The notes: generated by a model from the sequence alone, not told the origin. Positions 27,701-36,825 are shown, numbered from the stretch's first letter. The stretch: DNA of 64,000 bases from Nocardia niigatensis NBRC 100131 (GCF_000308655.1 NZ_BAGC01000008.1:37270-101269); one strand, 5' to 3'. A program made the numbers and translations.

Positions 27701-29806
27701 ATCGAACGGGTGCACCGCGCACCCGCCACCGCCACCGAACGACGCCTGTGCGGGATCTACACCCGGCTGTTCGGGATTGCGGTGTCCGGCGCGGACGATT
27801 CTTTCTTCGAACTCGGCGGGCACTCGCTGCTGGCCGCGCGCCTGGTCGCGCAGATCCGCGCCGAATTCGGCGTGGAACTGGATGTGCGGATGGTGTTCGA
27901 CACCCCGACCCCGGCCGGTCTGGCCGCCGGTCTGGTCGCGCGGTTCCGCGACGAGTTCGGCATCGACCTCGATGCCATGGACGACGACGCCGACACCGCC
28001 GAGTCCGGCGAAACGGTCACCGCCACAACGCTGTCCGGCCGGCCGGCGGTCACCGCCCGGCAGCGCCCGGACCGGCTGCCGCTGTCCTACTCGCAGCTGG
28101 CCATGTGGTTCCAGTACCGCATGGAGGGCCCGAGCGCGGTCGGCAACCTGCCCTTCGCCGTCCGCTTCGACGGCGGCCTGGACATCGCCGCGCTGCGCGC
28201 CGCGCTCTCGGACGTGGTGGCCCGGCACGAGGCCCTGCGCACCGGTTTCGGTGTGCAGGACGGCGTTCCGTACCAGGTGGTGCGGGCCGCCGGGGAGGTC
28301 GAGCTCGAGGTCACCGGCCTCGACGCGGCCGAACTGGCCGACGAGCTCGCCGAGATCGGCCGCTACCCGTTCACCGTCGAATCCGAGCCGCTGCTGCGGG
28401 CGCGCCTGCTGGTCCTGGACCCGGGCACGCACGTGCTGTCGCTGCTGGTGCACCACATCGTGGCCGACCACACCTCGCTGGGCATCCTGCTCGAGGACCT
28501 GGTCACCGCCTACCGCGCGCGGGTCGAGGGCGGGACGGCCCCGGCATGGCCGCCGCTGATCGTGCAGTACCCGGATTACGTGCTGTGGCAACACGACGCC
28601 TTCGGCCCGGCCGCGGACGGCGCGCCCGGTGCGTTCGGCCGCGCCCAGCTCGACTACTGGCGCACGGCCCTCGCCGGGGTGCCCGATCAGATCGACGTCG
28701 CCCACGACCGAGCGCGACCGGCCGTGCTCGGCAAACGCGGCGTGGTCGCCGCCTTCGCGGCTCCCGCCGCCCTGCGCACCGGCCTCAGCGCCCTCGCGGA
28801 AGCCTGTGGCGCAACGGAATTCATGGTCTACACGGCCGCCGTAGCCACCCTGCTGCACAAGCTGGGCGGCGGCGCGGACATCACCCTGGGCACCCCGGTG
28901 GCGAGCCGTGTCGACGCGGCGACCGCGCCGCTGGCCGGCCTGTTCGCCAATATGGCCGTCCTGCGCAACGACCTGTCCGGCGCTCCGACCCTGCGCGAGA
29001 CCGTGTTGCGGTCCCGCGAGGTCGTGCTGGATGCCCATGCGCACCAGGAACTTCCGATCGAACGACTGGTGGAGGCGCTCAATCCGCCGCGCTCGCGCTC
29101 CCGGAACCCGCTGTTCCAGAGCATGCTGCACTTCCGCGGCGTCGACTGGGCGCCGGCGACGATTCCCATGGCCGGAGACACCACCGCCACCGTGCTGCCG
29201 GTCGACTTCGACGTCTCGTTCCTGGACCTCAATATCTCCGTGAACGTCACCGGTGACGGCGGCCTGGCCGTGCGCGTGGTCGCCAATGCCGACCTGTACG
29301 AGCCGGACACCGTGCAGCACATCGCGACCGCGCTGGTCACCACCCTGGAGGCGTACGCCACCGCGCCCGACCGCGCGGTGACCGACCTCGAGGTGCTGCC
29401 GGCCGATCAGCTGGCGCGACTGCTCGCCGCGCCCGCGCCCGCCGCGCAGACCGCCACCGTCACCACCGGCGACCACGCCCGCACCGAACGCGCGCTCATC
29501 GACCTGCTCGAAGAACTCCTCGAGATCAGCGAGGTCGAGGCCGACGACAACTTCTTCGCCCTCGGCGGCGACAGCGTCATCTCCATCCAGTGGTCGGCCC
29601 GCGCCACCGCGCTCGGCCTGCCGCTCAGCCCGCAGCTGGTGTTCGAGCACCTCACCATCGCCGAACTCGCCGCCGCGGTCGACGCCGCCGAACCCCCTGC
29701 CGCGCAAGCGGAATCGATCCCCGCTGAAGAATCCGCCCCCATGAGCGCCTCCGGCCTCGACGCCGCCGCCCTCGCCGCCCTCGCCGCATCCTGGCAGGCC
29801 CGATGA
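24737..29806 (+). CDS. nbtD: Nonribosomal peptide synthetase C-A-PCP-C-PCP (MbtE-like)
   Basis: 1689 residues, close to MbtE (about 1680). Condensation domain 1 from about 48 to 440 has HHGCWDD (about 182) instead of the usual HHxxxDG. The adenylation domain spans about 510-980: YTSGSTGRPKG (about 640), NHYGPTEA and NGKLDK. PCP1 is GGHSLL (about 1030). Condensation domain 2 from about 1115 has HHIVADH (about 1239), and PCP2 is GGDSVIS (about 1610). By alignment to core motifs I read the pocket as roughly D-A-L-H-P-G-H-V-C, which I cannot assign. In the mycobactin model it adds a hydroxylysine and the polyketide unit. Confidence 0.88.
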   Translation: MSDTDATVTVAGTSVADRRRELLRRKLAEQGLTAATAAPVRRTRAGERRPLSAGQRRMWFLQTRDPEDTTLNICVAYRLTGALDEQRLRTAVAAVFARHDVLRTTFGVDADGEPFQVFTDDIALPWQSHDLTDLAESARPVRVEVLARREFGRPFDLATELPLRITLVRNGTAEWVLLLAAHHGCWDDDAWGVFFTDLNAAYNGAGTAAPAAQFVDLEVLDAPAEDAADLAYWRNTLRPLPEPLELPGSAVVAPSKRADRCTIALPAGLLDRVDGFAREHAASPFMVLLAGYAALIQRYTAADDFLVSIPVTNRRSATAEQLIGYFGNTLLLRETFDRAETFAGLVAATKRTCLDAFAHQAVGIDRVVREVNPERVAGRDGMDQLVRLGFSVRKSADGFALDGVTSAQLDELGAPTAQVPLVLAVVTESAHGAVLEAEYQVDVLHRALVQRMLEHYARLLDRALSTPGSRLADLDMLGGDDRLAILEQSRGADVPADPATMVDLFEAGVAAGPETLALVSDDLELTYAELNRRANRLAHWLIREGVGSEDIVALRMSNSVEFIVAVYGVLKAGAAYLPIDPAYPDDRIDYLIADAGPRLVLGRVELDAAEEAAAGLPDRDPTDADRVRPLLPANLAYVIYTSGSTGRPKGVPVSHAAIAEHVVGFTAEWGMTAEDRLLQSSSVSFDASLLDIFVTLALGARLIVPKPDAFRDIRYVADLITRRGVTVLHMVPSMLGTFLLLPEVSEWRALRHVPVGGEALPGEVADRFAAVFDAELRNHYGPTEAVVCATHQPVTGPQGTGIVPIGVPNQNVHAYVLDEALQLVPAGVVGEIYLGGAQLARGYLGRAALTASRFVADPFTSGARLYRTGDLARRNEFGELDFVGRADEQVKVRGFRIELGEVESALAAHPSVGHCVVIVAEDPAVGAQLAAYLVPVAGATVDVEQVRAHGAAALPEYMVPSAFAVIDAIPLTVNGKLDKRALPAPSPAIERVHRAPATATERRLCGIYTRLFGIAVSGADDSFFELGGHSLLAARLVAQIRAEFGVELDVRMVFDTPTPAGLAAGLVARFRDEFGIDLDAMDDDADTAESGETVTATTLSGRPAVTARQRPDRLPLSYSQLAMWFQYRMEGPSAVGNLPFAVRFDGGLDIAALRAALSDVVARHEALRTGFGVQDGVPYQVVRAAGEVELEVTGLDAAELADELAEIGRYPFTVESEPLLRARLLVLDPGTHVLSLLVHHIVADHTSLGILLEDLVTAYRARVEGGTAPAWPPLIVQYPDYVLWQHDAFGPAADGAPGAFGRAQLDYWRTALAGVPDQIDVAHDRARPAVLGKRGVVAAFAAPAALRTGLSALAEACGATEFMVYTAAVATLLHKLGGGADITLGTPVASRVDAATAPLAGLFANMAVLRNDLSGAPTLRETVLRSREVVLDAHAHQELPIERLVEALNPPRSRSRNPLFQSMLHFRGVDWAPATIPMAGDTTATVLPVDFDVSFLDLNISVNVTGDGGLAVRVVANADLYEPDTVQHIATALVTTLEAYATAPDRAVTDLEVLPADQLARLLAAPAPAAQTATVTTGDHARTERALIDLLEELLEISEVEADDNFFALGGDSVISIQWSARATALGLPLSPQLVFEHLTIAELAAAVDAAEPPAAQAESIPAEESAPMSASGLDAAALAALAASWQAR

Positions 29807-32800
29807 CCACCACCGAAAACCGCACCGCGCCGCCGCAGATCGAGGACGTGCTGGCGCTGAGCCCGCTGCAGGAGGGACTGTTCTCGCTGTCGCGCCTCAC
29901 CGGCGACGGCCTCGACCTGTACACCATGCAGTTCGTGGTGGACATCGACGGACCGCTGGACACCGCGCTGCTGCGCCGCAGCGCCCAGGCCATGCTGGAT
30001 CGGCATCCCAACCTGCGCGCGGCCTTCTGGGACGAGAACGTGCCGCGGCCGGTGCAGATCGTGCCCGTCCACGCCGAACTGCCCTGGACCGAAAAGGTCG
30101 CGCGGCCGGAGGAATTCGACGCCATCGCCGCGGACGAGCGCCACGCGCCGTTCGATCTGAGCCGCGGTCCGGCCCTGCGCCTCCTGCTGCTCACGGTGCC
30201 GGATGCCGGCACCCGGCGGATGATCCTCACCGCGCACCACATCCTGATGGACGGCTGGGCGGTGGCGGTGTTCTTCACCGAACTGCTCGCCGTCTACCGG
30301 TCCGGCGGATCCGTCGCGGCACTGCCGAAACCGCGTCCCTACCGCGACTACATCGCGTGGCTGGGCGCACAGGACACCGCCGCGGTCACTCAGCGCTGGT
30401 CCGACTACCTCGCGGGGGTGAGCGGTCCGCTCATGCTGGCGGACGGCGCGCCGGTCGGCCCGAACGCCGTGCCGGAGAAGACCCGCCTGCTGTTGTCCGC
30501 TGCCGAGACCGACCGGGTCCGTACCTGGTCCGGCGCGCACGGGCTGACCCTCAACACCGCCGTGCAGTTCGCCTGGACGGTGCTGCTCGGGCGGCTCACC
30601 GATCGCCGGGACATCGTGTACGGCACCACCATCTCCGGTCGGCCCGACCAGCTTCCGGGCGTGGAGGGCATGGTCGGGTTGTTCATCAACACCGTGCCCG
30701 TCGCCCACCATCTGGACTCCGGCACCTCCATCGCCGACCAGTGCGCCCGCCTGCAGCGCGAGTGCGCCGCCATGCGCGACATCGGCTTCCTGAGCCTGTC
30801 GGCCGTGCAGCGCGCCGCCGGGCACGGCACCCTCTTCGACACGCTGTTCGTCTTCGAGAACGCTCCCATCGACGACGCCATCCGCACCGTCACCGCCCCC
30901 GACGGCGCCTGCTTCCGTCCGATCGAGATGGAAAGCCTCGCGCACTACCCGCTCACGGTGGTCGCGCACATGAGCGGTGACGAGCTGTTGGTCCAGCTCG
31001 AGGTGATGCCCGCCGCGCTGCCCTACTTCCCGGCCGCAGACCTGGGCGAGCGGCTGCTCGCGCTGCTACGGCAACTACCGGAAACCGGCACGGCCACACC
31101 CGATTCGCTCAGCGTGCTCACCGCATCGGAGCAGGAGCTGTCCGCAGCGCCGATCAGCCCCTTCGCGCCCGCCGCGATGACGCAAGGGCCCACGACCGCA
31201 TTCGCCGACGCCAGCTCGGTCTGGGAGTTGTTCGAGCTACAGGTGGCCGCCACGCCGGAAGCCGTTGCACTCCAGGACAGCTCCGGCTCCCGGTACACCT
31301 ATCGCGCCCTGCACGATGCGGCCGTCCGGCTCGGCGCGGAATTCGCCGCACAGGGCGTCGGCCCGGAAACTGTTGTAGCGCTGGTACTTCCACGTAGCGT
31401 GCGATCGATTGTCGTGGTACTGGCGGCCTTCGCCGCGGGCGGAGCCTATGTGCCGGTGGATATCACGCTGCCCGCCGCACGCCTCGAGTCGATCCTCCGG
31501 CAGGCGCGGCCGACGCTGGTGGTCGCCGACGACAACACCCGCGACCTGCTCGACACCACCGGTGCCCCGCAGTCCGGCGCTGGTGTCGTAGCCGTCGGTG
31601 AGCAGCGGGTGCCGCTGCTGCTCCTCGGCGATCCCCTCGTCGCCGAACAGCACTCGGCCGCCCCTGCCGGACTCCCACGCGTCGTCCGCCACCCGGACCA
31701 GCTCGCGTACCTCATCTTCACCTCCGGCTCGACGGGTGAACCCAAGGGCGTCGCCGGGACCAATGCCGCCCTCATGGCCTACTTCGCCGACCATCGCGAC
31801 CGGGTCTACGGGCCCGCCATGGCCCGCCTGGGTCGGCCGCTGCGCATCGCGCACGCCTGGTCGCTCAGCTTCGACGCCTCCTGGCAGCCGATGGTGGGCC
31901 TGCTCGCCGGGCAGACCCTCCACCTGTTCGACGCCACGGAAATGCGTGACGCGCAGCGGTTGTGCGCGGGCATGATCGCCCACGACATCGACATGATCGA
32001 CACCACCCCGTCGATGTTCGCGCAGCTCAACGCCGCCGGACTGGTGGACCGCGAGCTGCCCGTGCTGGCGCTGGGCGGTGAGGCCATCGACGCCGCACTG
32101 TGGTCGCGGTTGCGCGCGCTGGCCCCGTCCGAAGGCCGGTCCGGCACGGCGGTCTACAACTGCTACGGACCCACCGAGACCACCGTCGAGGCCGTGGTGG
32201 CCCCCGTTGCGGACTTCGACACCCCGACCATCGGCACCGCGAACGCCGGAATGTCCGGCTACGTCCTGGATTCCAGCCTGCGACCGGTGCCCGGCGGGGT
32301 AGTCGGCGAGCTGTATCTGTCCGGGCCGCAGCTGGCCCGCGGCTATATCGGCCGCGCCGCAACCACATCCGATCGTTTCGTCGCCGACCCCTTCCGGCCC
32401 GGCCGCCGCATCTACCGCACCGGCGACCTGGTCCGCCGCCTGCCCCACGGCGGCCTCGGCTACCTGGGCCGCGCCGACGCACAGGTGAAGGTGCGCGGCT
32501 ACCGCATCGAGATCGGCGAGATCGAGACCGCCCTGCGGCGACTACCCGGCGTCGACACCGCCGCCGTCACGGTGGTGCGCCGCGCGGGCGGGGCAAGCCT
32601 GGTCGGTTTCGTCGTGGGGGAGCGGGGCGAGCCCGTCGATCCCGCGTGCACCCGCGCCGCGCTCGCGGAACGCCTGCCCGCCTACATGATTCCGGCCCGC
32701 GTGCTCGCTTTGCCGAAGCTGCCGGTGAACGCCAACGGCAAACTCGACAGCCCCGAGCTGACGCGGCTCGCCGAAGCCGCCCTTGCCGACATCGGATCAG

Positions 32801-34395
32801 GCGCCGCGCCCAGCACCGCCACGGAGAAGGAGCTCGCCGAGGTTCTCGCCGAACTCTTCGACGGCCGCGCCCCCGGCCTCGACGACGACTTCTTCGCTCT
32901 CGGCGTGGACAGCATCGTCGCCATCTCCCTGGTCAACAAGGCCCGCCGCCGCGGTCTCACCCTCACCCCGCGCATGGTGCTGGCCACCCCGACCCTGCGC
33001 GAACTCGCCGCCGCGCTCGACGCCGCGGACCCGACCGCCGCGAACCGGGTGGCGGATTACGGTGCGGTGCAGCCGCTTCCGGTCGTCTCGTGGATGTACG
33101 AGTACGGCAGATACCGCCGCTTCACCCAGACCGCCCTGCTCCGGCTGCCGGACGGCATCGACCGCGAAGCCGTCGAGACTTCGCTGCAGGCCGTGCTCGA
33201 CGGCTACGACGTCCTGCGATCATGCCTGGTCGACACGGACGACGGCCCGCGCCTGGTCACCGCCGAGCCGGGCAGCGTCCGCGCGGCCGACATCCTCACG
33301 CACACAGCCGATCCCGCCGACACCGCCGCGGCCGTCCACGCCGCGGCACGGACGGTCATGGACCGGATCGACCCGCGCACCGGCGATATGGTGCGCGCCG
33401 TCTGGTTCTCCGGCACCGAGCACGGCGATATCCTGCTGCTCACCATCCACCACCTGGCCGTGGACGTGGTCTCCTGGCACCTGCTCATCGCTGCCCTGAA
33501 CGAGGGCGCGGCCCTTCCCGAATCCACCTCGTACCGCGAGTTCTCCCGCCGCATGGCAGAGCGGGCCGAGTGCGCGGAAGTTCGCACACAGCAGGACTAT
33601 TGGTGCGACCAGCTCGCCGCCCCCGACCCCGCCATCGGCCGCCGCATCCCCTACCCGCACACCGACTCCTGGTCTTCCCTCCGGGTCGCCACCGCCGTGA
33701 CCCCGGTCGCGGTAACCGCCCGCCTGCTCGCCGCGCTCACCCGCGACGAGGGTGTCCGCGAACTGCTGCTCACCGCCCTCACCATCACCCTGGCGAGCTG
33801 GCGGCGCGAGCGCGCCCAGGATCCCGCCCACGGCGTCCTCCTCGCCCTGGAAGGCCACGGCCGCGCCGACGACCTGCTCGGCACCGACACCAGCAACACC
33901 CTCGGCTGGTTCACCAGCGTGTTCCCGATCCGCCTCGGCGCGGGCGAGACGGTGGATGCCGAACGGGCGGAACAGGATCCGGCCGCGGCCCGCGTCCTTC
34001 TGGAATCGGTGACCACGCACCTGTCCGCCATCCCCAACCGGGGCCTGGACTACGGCTTGCTCCGTTACACCACCCGGGTCCCCGAACTGGCCACCGCGCG
34101 GCACCCCCAGATCGAGTTCAACTACCTCGGCCGAGTCGACCTCAGCGGGCAGGACACCCGATCCTGGTCCCTGCTCATCGGCCCGCTCAACGAGGCACTG
34201 CCCCTGGATCCCGAACCCGACCTACCCCTGCGCTACGCGCTGGATGTCATCGCGGGCATCGGCTCGACCCCGGAGGGCCCGCAGCTCACCACCAAGTGGC
34301 GCTGGAGCGAAATCCTGTTCACCGCAGCGGAAGCCAACCGCCTGACCGAACTCTGGCAGCGCAGCCTGGCCGCCCTGGCAGTTGCCGTGTCCTGA
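29803..34395 (+). CDS. nbtE: Nonribosomal peptide synthetase C-A-PCP-E (MbtF-like)
   Basis: 1530 residues. Condensation domain with intact HHILMDG (about 145). Adenylation domain about 475-970: FTSGSTGEPKG, CYGPTETTVE and NANGKLD. The pocket read by eye is about D-A-Q-D-A-G-C-V-E, whose acidic residues suit a basic side chain such as (hydroxy)lysine. PCP is GVDSIVAI (about 1036) and an epimerization domain follows from about 1085 (HHLAVDVVSW, about 1216; IEFNYLGR). There is no terminal thioesterase, as expected if the hydroxylysine cyclises to release the product. Deletion of nbtE in N. farcinica abolishes nocobactin. ATGA overlap with nbtD. Confidence 0.88.
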   Translation: MTTTENRTAPPQIEDVLALSPLQEGLFSLSRLTGDGLDLYTMQFVVDIDGPLDTALLRRSAQAMLDRHPNLRAAFWDENVPRPVQIVPVHAELPWTEKVARPEEFDAIAADERHAPFDLSRGPALRLLLLTVPDAGTRRMILTAHHILMDGWAVAVFFTELLAVYRSGGSVAALPKPRPYRDYIAWLGAQDTAAVTQRWSDYLAGVSGPLMLADGAPVGPNAVPEKTRLLLSAAETDRVRTWSGAHGLTLNTAVQFAWTVLLGRLTDRRDIVYGTTISGRPDQLPGVEGMVGLFINTVPVAHHLDSGTSIADQCARLQRECAAMRDIGFLSLSAVQRAAGHGTLFDTLFVFENAPIDDAIRTVTAPDGACFRPIEMESLAHYPLTVVAHMSGDELLVQLEVMPAALPYFPAADLGERLLALLRQLPETGTATPDSLSVLTASEQELSAAPISPFAPAAMTQGPTTAFADASSVWELFELQVAATPEAVALQDSSGSRYTYRALHDAAVRLGAEFAAQGVGPETVVALVLPRSVRSIVVVLAAFAAGGAYVPVDITLPAARLESILRQARPTLVVADDNTRDLLDTTGAPQSGAGVVAVGEQRVPLLLLGDPLVAEQHSAAPAGLPRVVRHPDQLAYLIFTSGSTGEPKGVAGTNAALMAYFADHRDRVYGPAMARLGRPLRIAHAWSLSFDASWQPMVGLLAGQTLHLFDATEMRDAQRLCAGMIAHDIDMIDTTPSMFAQLNAAGLVDRELPVLALGGEAIDAALWSRLRALAPSEGRSGTAVYNCYGPTETTVEAVVAPVADFDTPTIGTANAGMSGYVLDSSLRPVPGGVVGELYLSGPQLARGYIGRAATTSDRFVADPFRPGRRIYRTGDLVRRLPHGGLGYLGRADAQVKVRGYRIEIGEIETALRRLPGVDTAAVTVVRRAGGASLVGFVVGERGEPVDPACTRAALAERLPAYMIPARVLALPKLPVNANGKLDSPELTRLAEAALADIGSGAAPSTATEKELAEVLAELFDGRAPGLDDDFFALGVDSIVAISLVNKARRRGLTLTPRMVLATPTLRELAAALDAADPTAANRVADYGAVQPLPVVSWMYEYGRYRRFTQTALLRLPDGIDREAVETSLQAVLDGYDVLRSCLVDTDDGPRLVTAEPGSVRAADILTHTADPADTAAAVHAAARTVMDRIDPRTGDMVRAVWFSGTEHGDILLLTIHHLAVDVVSWHLLIAALNEGAALPESTSYREFSRRMAERAECAEVRTQQDYWCDQLAAPDPAIGRRIPYPHTDSWSSLRVATAVTPVAVTARLLAALTRDEGVRELLLTALTITLASWRRERAQDPAHGVLLALEGHGRADDLLGTDTSNTLGWFTSVFPIRLGAGETVDAERAEQDPAAARVLLESVTTHLSAIPNRGLDYGLLRYTTRVPELATARHPQIEFNYLGRVDLSGQDTRSWSLLIGPLNEALPLDPEPDLPLRYALDVIAGIGSTPEGPQLTTKWRWSEILFTAAEANRLTELWQRSLAALAVAVS

Positions 34396-34526
34396 TCACC
34401 CAGGCGGTAAGGGCCGTCCGGCCGCGTGAGAGTGGGCGGGCGGCCGATACCGCGGAAGAAGTTCGGCGGTCGGGCCGCCGCTGGAGAAGCTGCGCGGTCG
34501 GCCGAGGATACGGGCGGGTGGTCCGG

Positions 34527-35630
34527 TCAGGCCGCGGCGTAGCCGGTGGTGTCTTCCCGACCTGGTGCGCCGACCGTCTCGGCGGCCGAAGACGGCGCGG
34601 GAGAGACGGATTCGATCATGTCCAGCACCAGCCAGCCGTCGGTGGTCCAGCCGCCGTGCGTGTCGGTGCGCACCAGCCGGCCGCCCGGCACGAAGGGATC
34701 GTCCACGAAACCCTCGGCGGAATCGTCCAATTCCAGTGCCAGCGCGGAACCGCCCACGTACACCCGCCCGGAGCGTCCCGGCGGCACCAGCCGCAGCGAC
34801 TCGTCCAGCACCAGCAGCCGGGCACCCGGAATCGGGCGCACCCGGCCGGACCCGTCCAGCGGGCCGCGTGCCGCCACTCCCGCGTATTCCGGTGTGGTGT
34901 AGGCGAATCCGGCACACGAACCGGGAGCCAGCTCCCGCAGCAGGGCGGAAAGCGCTGCCGGGCAGTCGTTTCCGAACACATCCCAGCGCCGCACGGTCGG
35001 CAGCGCGGGGGAGGGCAGGAAGGCCAGGTTCGCGAGAGTCCCGGCCTCGGCGACCACATGGGTCGAGGCGCTCAGCGCGATGAGCTCGGCCAGGGCGGTC
35101 ACGTCGGCGCGCTGGGCGGCGGTGGCCAGCACCAGGGTCGCGCCATCGGCGAGGGTGGCCAGCAGTTCCACCGCGGCATCGGTGGTGTCCCAGCGGGTGG
35201 CCAGCAGCCGCACATCCGGCGAACCGTAGGCCCGGTCGATCGGGCGGGAGCGCTGGTCGGCGGCCACGGCGCGGCGATCGTCGGCGGCCGCGGCGACCGC
35301 GACCGGCTTCAGGCCGGCGCCGTGCGGGCCCAGTTCGGCCAGTACCGAACCGAATTCGGCGGCGGCGATATCGCACAGCACCCGGGCCAGATCGTCGAGC
35401 GTGGGCCCCGCGGTTCCGGTGACGCCGCCGTCGAGACGTTCGAAGAGTTCGGCGTAGGTGAGGATGTGATCGCCGCAGCGCACGGCGGTCCGCAGGGACG
35501 GGACGCGGCGACCGCACTCGATGAGCATGGGGACCGACGGCACGTCGTACAGTTCGACGCCATTGGCCCATTCGTCCACGAGCCGATGACGCTCGACGGC
35601 GGACAAGGTTTCCGGCACCGCTCGCTCCAT
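34527..35630 (-). CDS. Degenerate adenylation-domain-like protein, iron-regulated
   Basis: 367 residues. It opens like the end of a condensation domain joined to an adenylation domain (LSAVERHRLVDEWANGVELY, then VRCGDHILTYAELFERLDGG) and later has VLDESLRLVPPGRSGRVYVGG and FVDDPFVPGGRLVRTDTHGG, which match adenylation cores A6-A7. The ATP-binding core (TSGSTGxPKG) and the YGPTE core are missing, and no carrier protein follows, so it should not activate an amino acid. An IdeR-like box sits 25 nt upstream. It may be a decayed NRPS fragment or an inactive partner of the assembly line. It is convergent with nbtE. Confidence 0.65.
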   Translation of the reverse strand: MERAVPETLSAVERHRLVDEWANGVELYDVPSVPMLIECGRRVPSLRTAVRCGDHILTYAELFERLDGGVTGTAGPTLDDLARVLCDIAAAEFGSVLAELGPHGAGLKPVAVAAAADDRRAVAADQRSRPIDRAYGSPDVRLLATRWDTTDAAVELLATLADGATLVLATAAQRADVTALAELIALSASTHVVAEAGTLANLAFLPSPALPTVRRWDVFGNDCPAALSALLRELAPGSCAGFAYTTPEYAGVAARGPLDGSGRVRPIPGARLLVLDESLRLVPPGRSGRVYVGGSALALELDDSAEGFVDDPFVPGGRLVRTDTHGGWTTDGWLVLDMIESVSPAPSSAAETVGAPGREDTTGYAAA

Positions 35631-35654
35631 CGTTCCAACCCCCCGGATTCTAAC

Positions 35655-35673
35655 TTATGCAACCCTAACCTAA
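35655..35673. promoter_or_regulatory. IdeR-like box upstream of the degenerate adenylation-like gene
   Basis: TTATGCAACCCTAACCTAA matches the reverse complement of the IdeR consensus at about 15 of 19 positions, 25 nt upstream of the reverse-strand start at 35630. Confidence 0.7.
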
Positions 35674-35745
35674 TCGATCGAGAGCACGATCGGCCACCCC
35701 TAGAGGGATCGAATCGGCGACAACGGATCACACCTGGCGAGAATA

Positions 35746-35764
35746 TTAGGCTAGGCTCACCTAT
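35746..35764. promoter_or_regulatory. IdeR-like box upstream of the siderophore-binding lipoprotein gene
   Basis: TTAGGCTAGGCTCACCTAT matches the IdeR consensus at about 16 of 19 positions, the best of the five boxes in the window. It lies 44 nt upstream of the ATG at 35809. Confidence 0.8.
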
Positions 35765-35808
35765 CGCTCGCCCGTGTCGGGTGTGCGACGGCAGACAGGA
35801 GAGTCACG

Positions 35809-36825
35809 ATGAAGCTGGCGTTCTCGACGTCCGGGCCCCGGACACGCCCTGCGCGCAGCGGGCGATCGATCACCGCGCGCGCCGCCGTCGCGGCCGTGGT
35901 GAGCCTGCTCGCCCTCGGGCTCGCCGCCTGCGGATCGAAGTCCGACGACTCCGTCGGCGACGGCACACCGGTCACCATCACCCACGCGCTCGGGCAGACC
36001 ACTGTGAACGGGACCCCGACCCGCGTCGTGGCGCTGGGCAACCAGTGGCTCGACACCGCGCAGGCGCTCGGCGTCACCCCGGTCGGCTACATCGACAACA
36101 TCGCGGTGCTCAGCAAGGGCGCGCCGCCGTGGGAGCCGGCCGCCCTGTCGCAGTCCAAGGCGCTGCAGACCACCGGCAATATCGCCGAACAGGTCGCCGC
36201 GCTGAACCCGGACCTGATCCTGGCCGACTCGTTCATCGCCGACGCCAAGACCTACGGCGACCTGTCCAAGGTCGCGCCCACCCTGCCCGGGCTCACCAAG
36301 GAGGCCGTCACCCCCTGGGCCGACCAGGTGCGCGCGCTCGGCCAGGTGCTGCGCAAGACCGACGCCGCCGACAAGCTCATCGCCGACCTGAACGGCCGCA
36401 TCGACGGTATCGCGCAACGCAATCCGGGGCTGAAGAACAAGACCTTCATCAGCTCCTGGCTGGCCGGGCCGTCGCAGCTCATGGTCCTCACCGATCCGAA
36501 GGACGGCTCCAGCCGCCTGTTCACCCAGCTCGGCATGACCATCCCGCAGCACCTGGTGGACCAGGGCGGCTCCGGGGGCCGGCTGGCCCTCTCACCCGAA
36601 CGCCTCGACGAACTCGACTCCGATCTGCTGCTGGCCGGCTACTCGCCCGGCATGGACGAGAAGTACCGCGGCCTGCCGGGATACGGCGCGCTGCCGTCGG
36701 TGCGGAAGAACTCCGTGGTCTTCCTGACCGTCCAGGAGATCAGCGCCGTCAACCAGCCCACCCCGCTGGCCCTGCCGTACCTGCTCGACAAGCTCGAACC
36801 GGCTCTCGCCAACGCCGCCAAATGA
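35809..36825 (+). CDS. Iron-siderophore ABC transporter substrate-binding lipoprotein
   Basis: 338 residues. A signal peptide ends in a lipobox (LLALGLAAC, Cys about residue 43). The rest is a FecB/FepB-type type III binding protein: TRVVALGNQWLDTAQALGV, VAALNPDLILADSF and the end LLDKLEPALA. It should capture ferric nocobactin or a xenosiderophore at the outer face of the membrane. The matching permease and ATPase genes are not next to it. It is preceded by a strong IdeR-like box and overlaps the SagB-type oxidase gene by ATGA, so the two form an iron-controlled operon. Confidence 0.88.
   Translation: MKLAFSTSGPRTRPARSGRSITARAAVAAVVSLLALGLAACGSKSDDSVGDGTPVTITHALGQTTVNGTPTRVVALGNQWLDTAQALGVTPVGYIDNIAVLSKGAPPWEPAALSQSKALQTTGNIAEQVAALNPDLILADSFIADAKTYGDLSKVAPTLPGLTKEAVTPWADQVRALGQVLRKTDAADKLIADLNGRIDGIAQRNPGLKNKTFISSWLAGPSQLMVLTDPKDGSSRLFTQLGMTIPQHLVDQGGSGGRLALSPERLDELDSDLLLAGYSPGMDEKYRGLPGYGALPSVRKNSVVFLTVQEISAVNQPTPLALPYLLDKLEPALANAAK

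Noticed and set aside
24740..29707. A 1655-codon open frame on the reverse strand opposite nbtD
   Set aside because: It mirrors the GC-rich codon phase of nbtD, its translation is low-complexity Gly/Arg/His/Asp-rich with no domain, and nbtD has clear NRPS motifs.
34396..34526. Inverted GGCCG-rich stretch between nbtE and the degenerate adenylation-like gene as a terminator
   Set aside because: The arms are short and interrupted by mismatches; weaker than other hairpins in the window.
32100..36820. A 2028-codon forward frame spanning nbtE, the intergenic region and the lipoprotein gene
   Set aside because: Only its last 454 codons (from 36822) are real, as the SagB-type oxidase; the earlier part is an Arg/Pro-rich out-of-frame reading of other genes.
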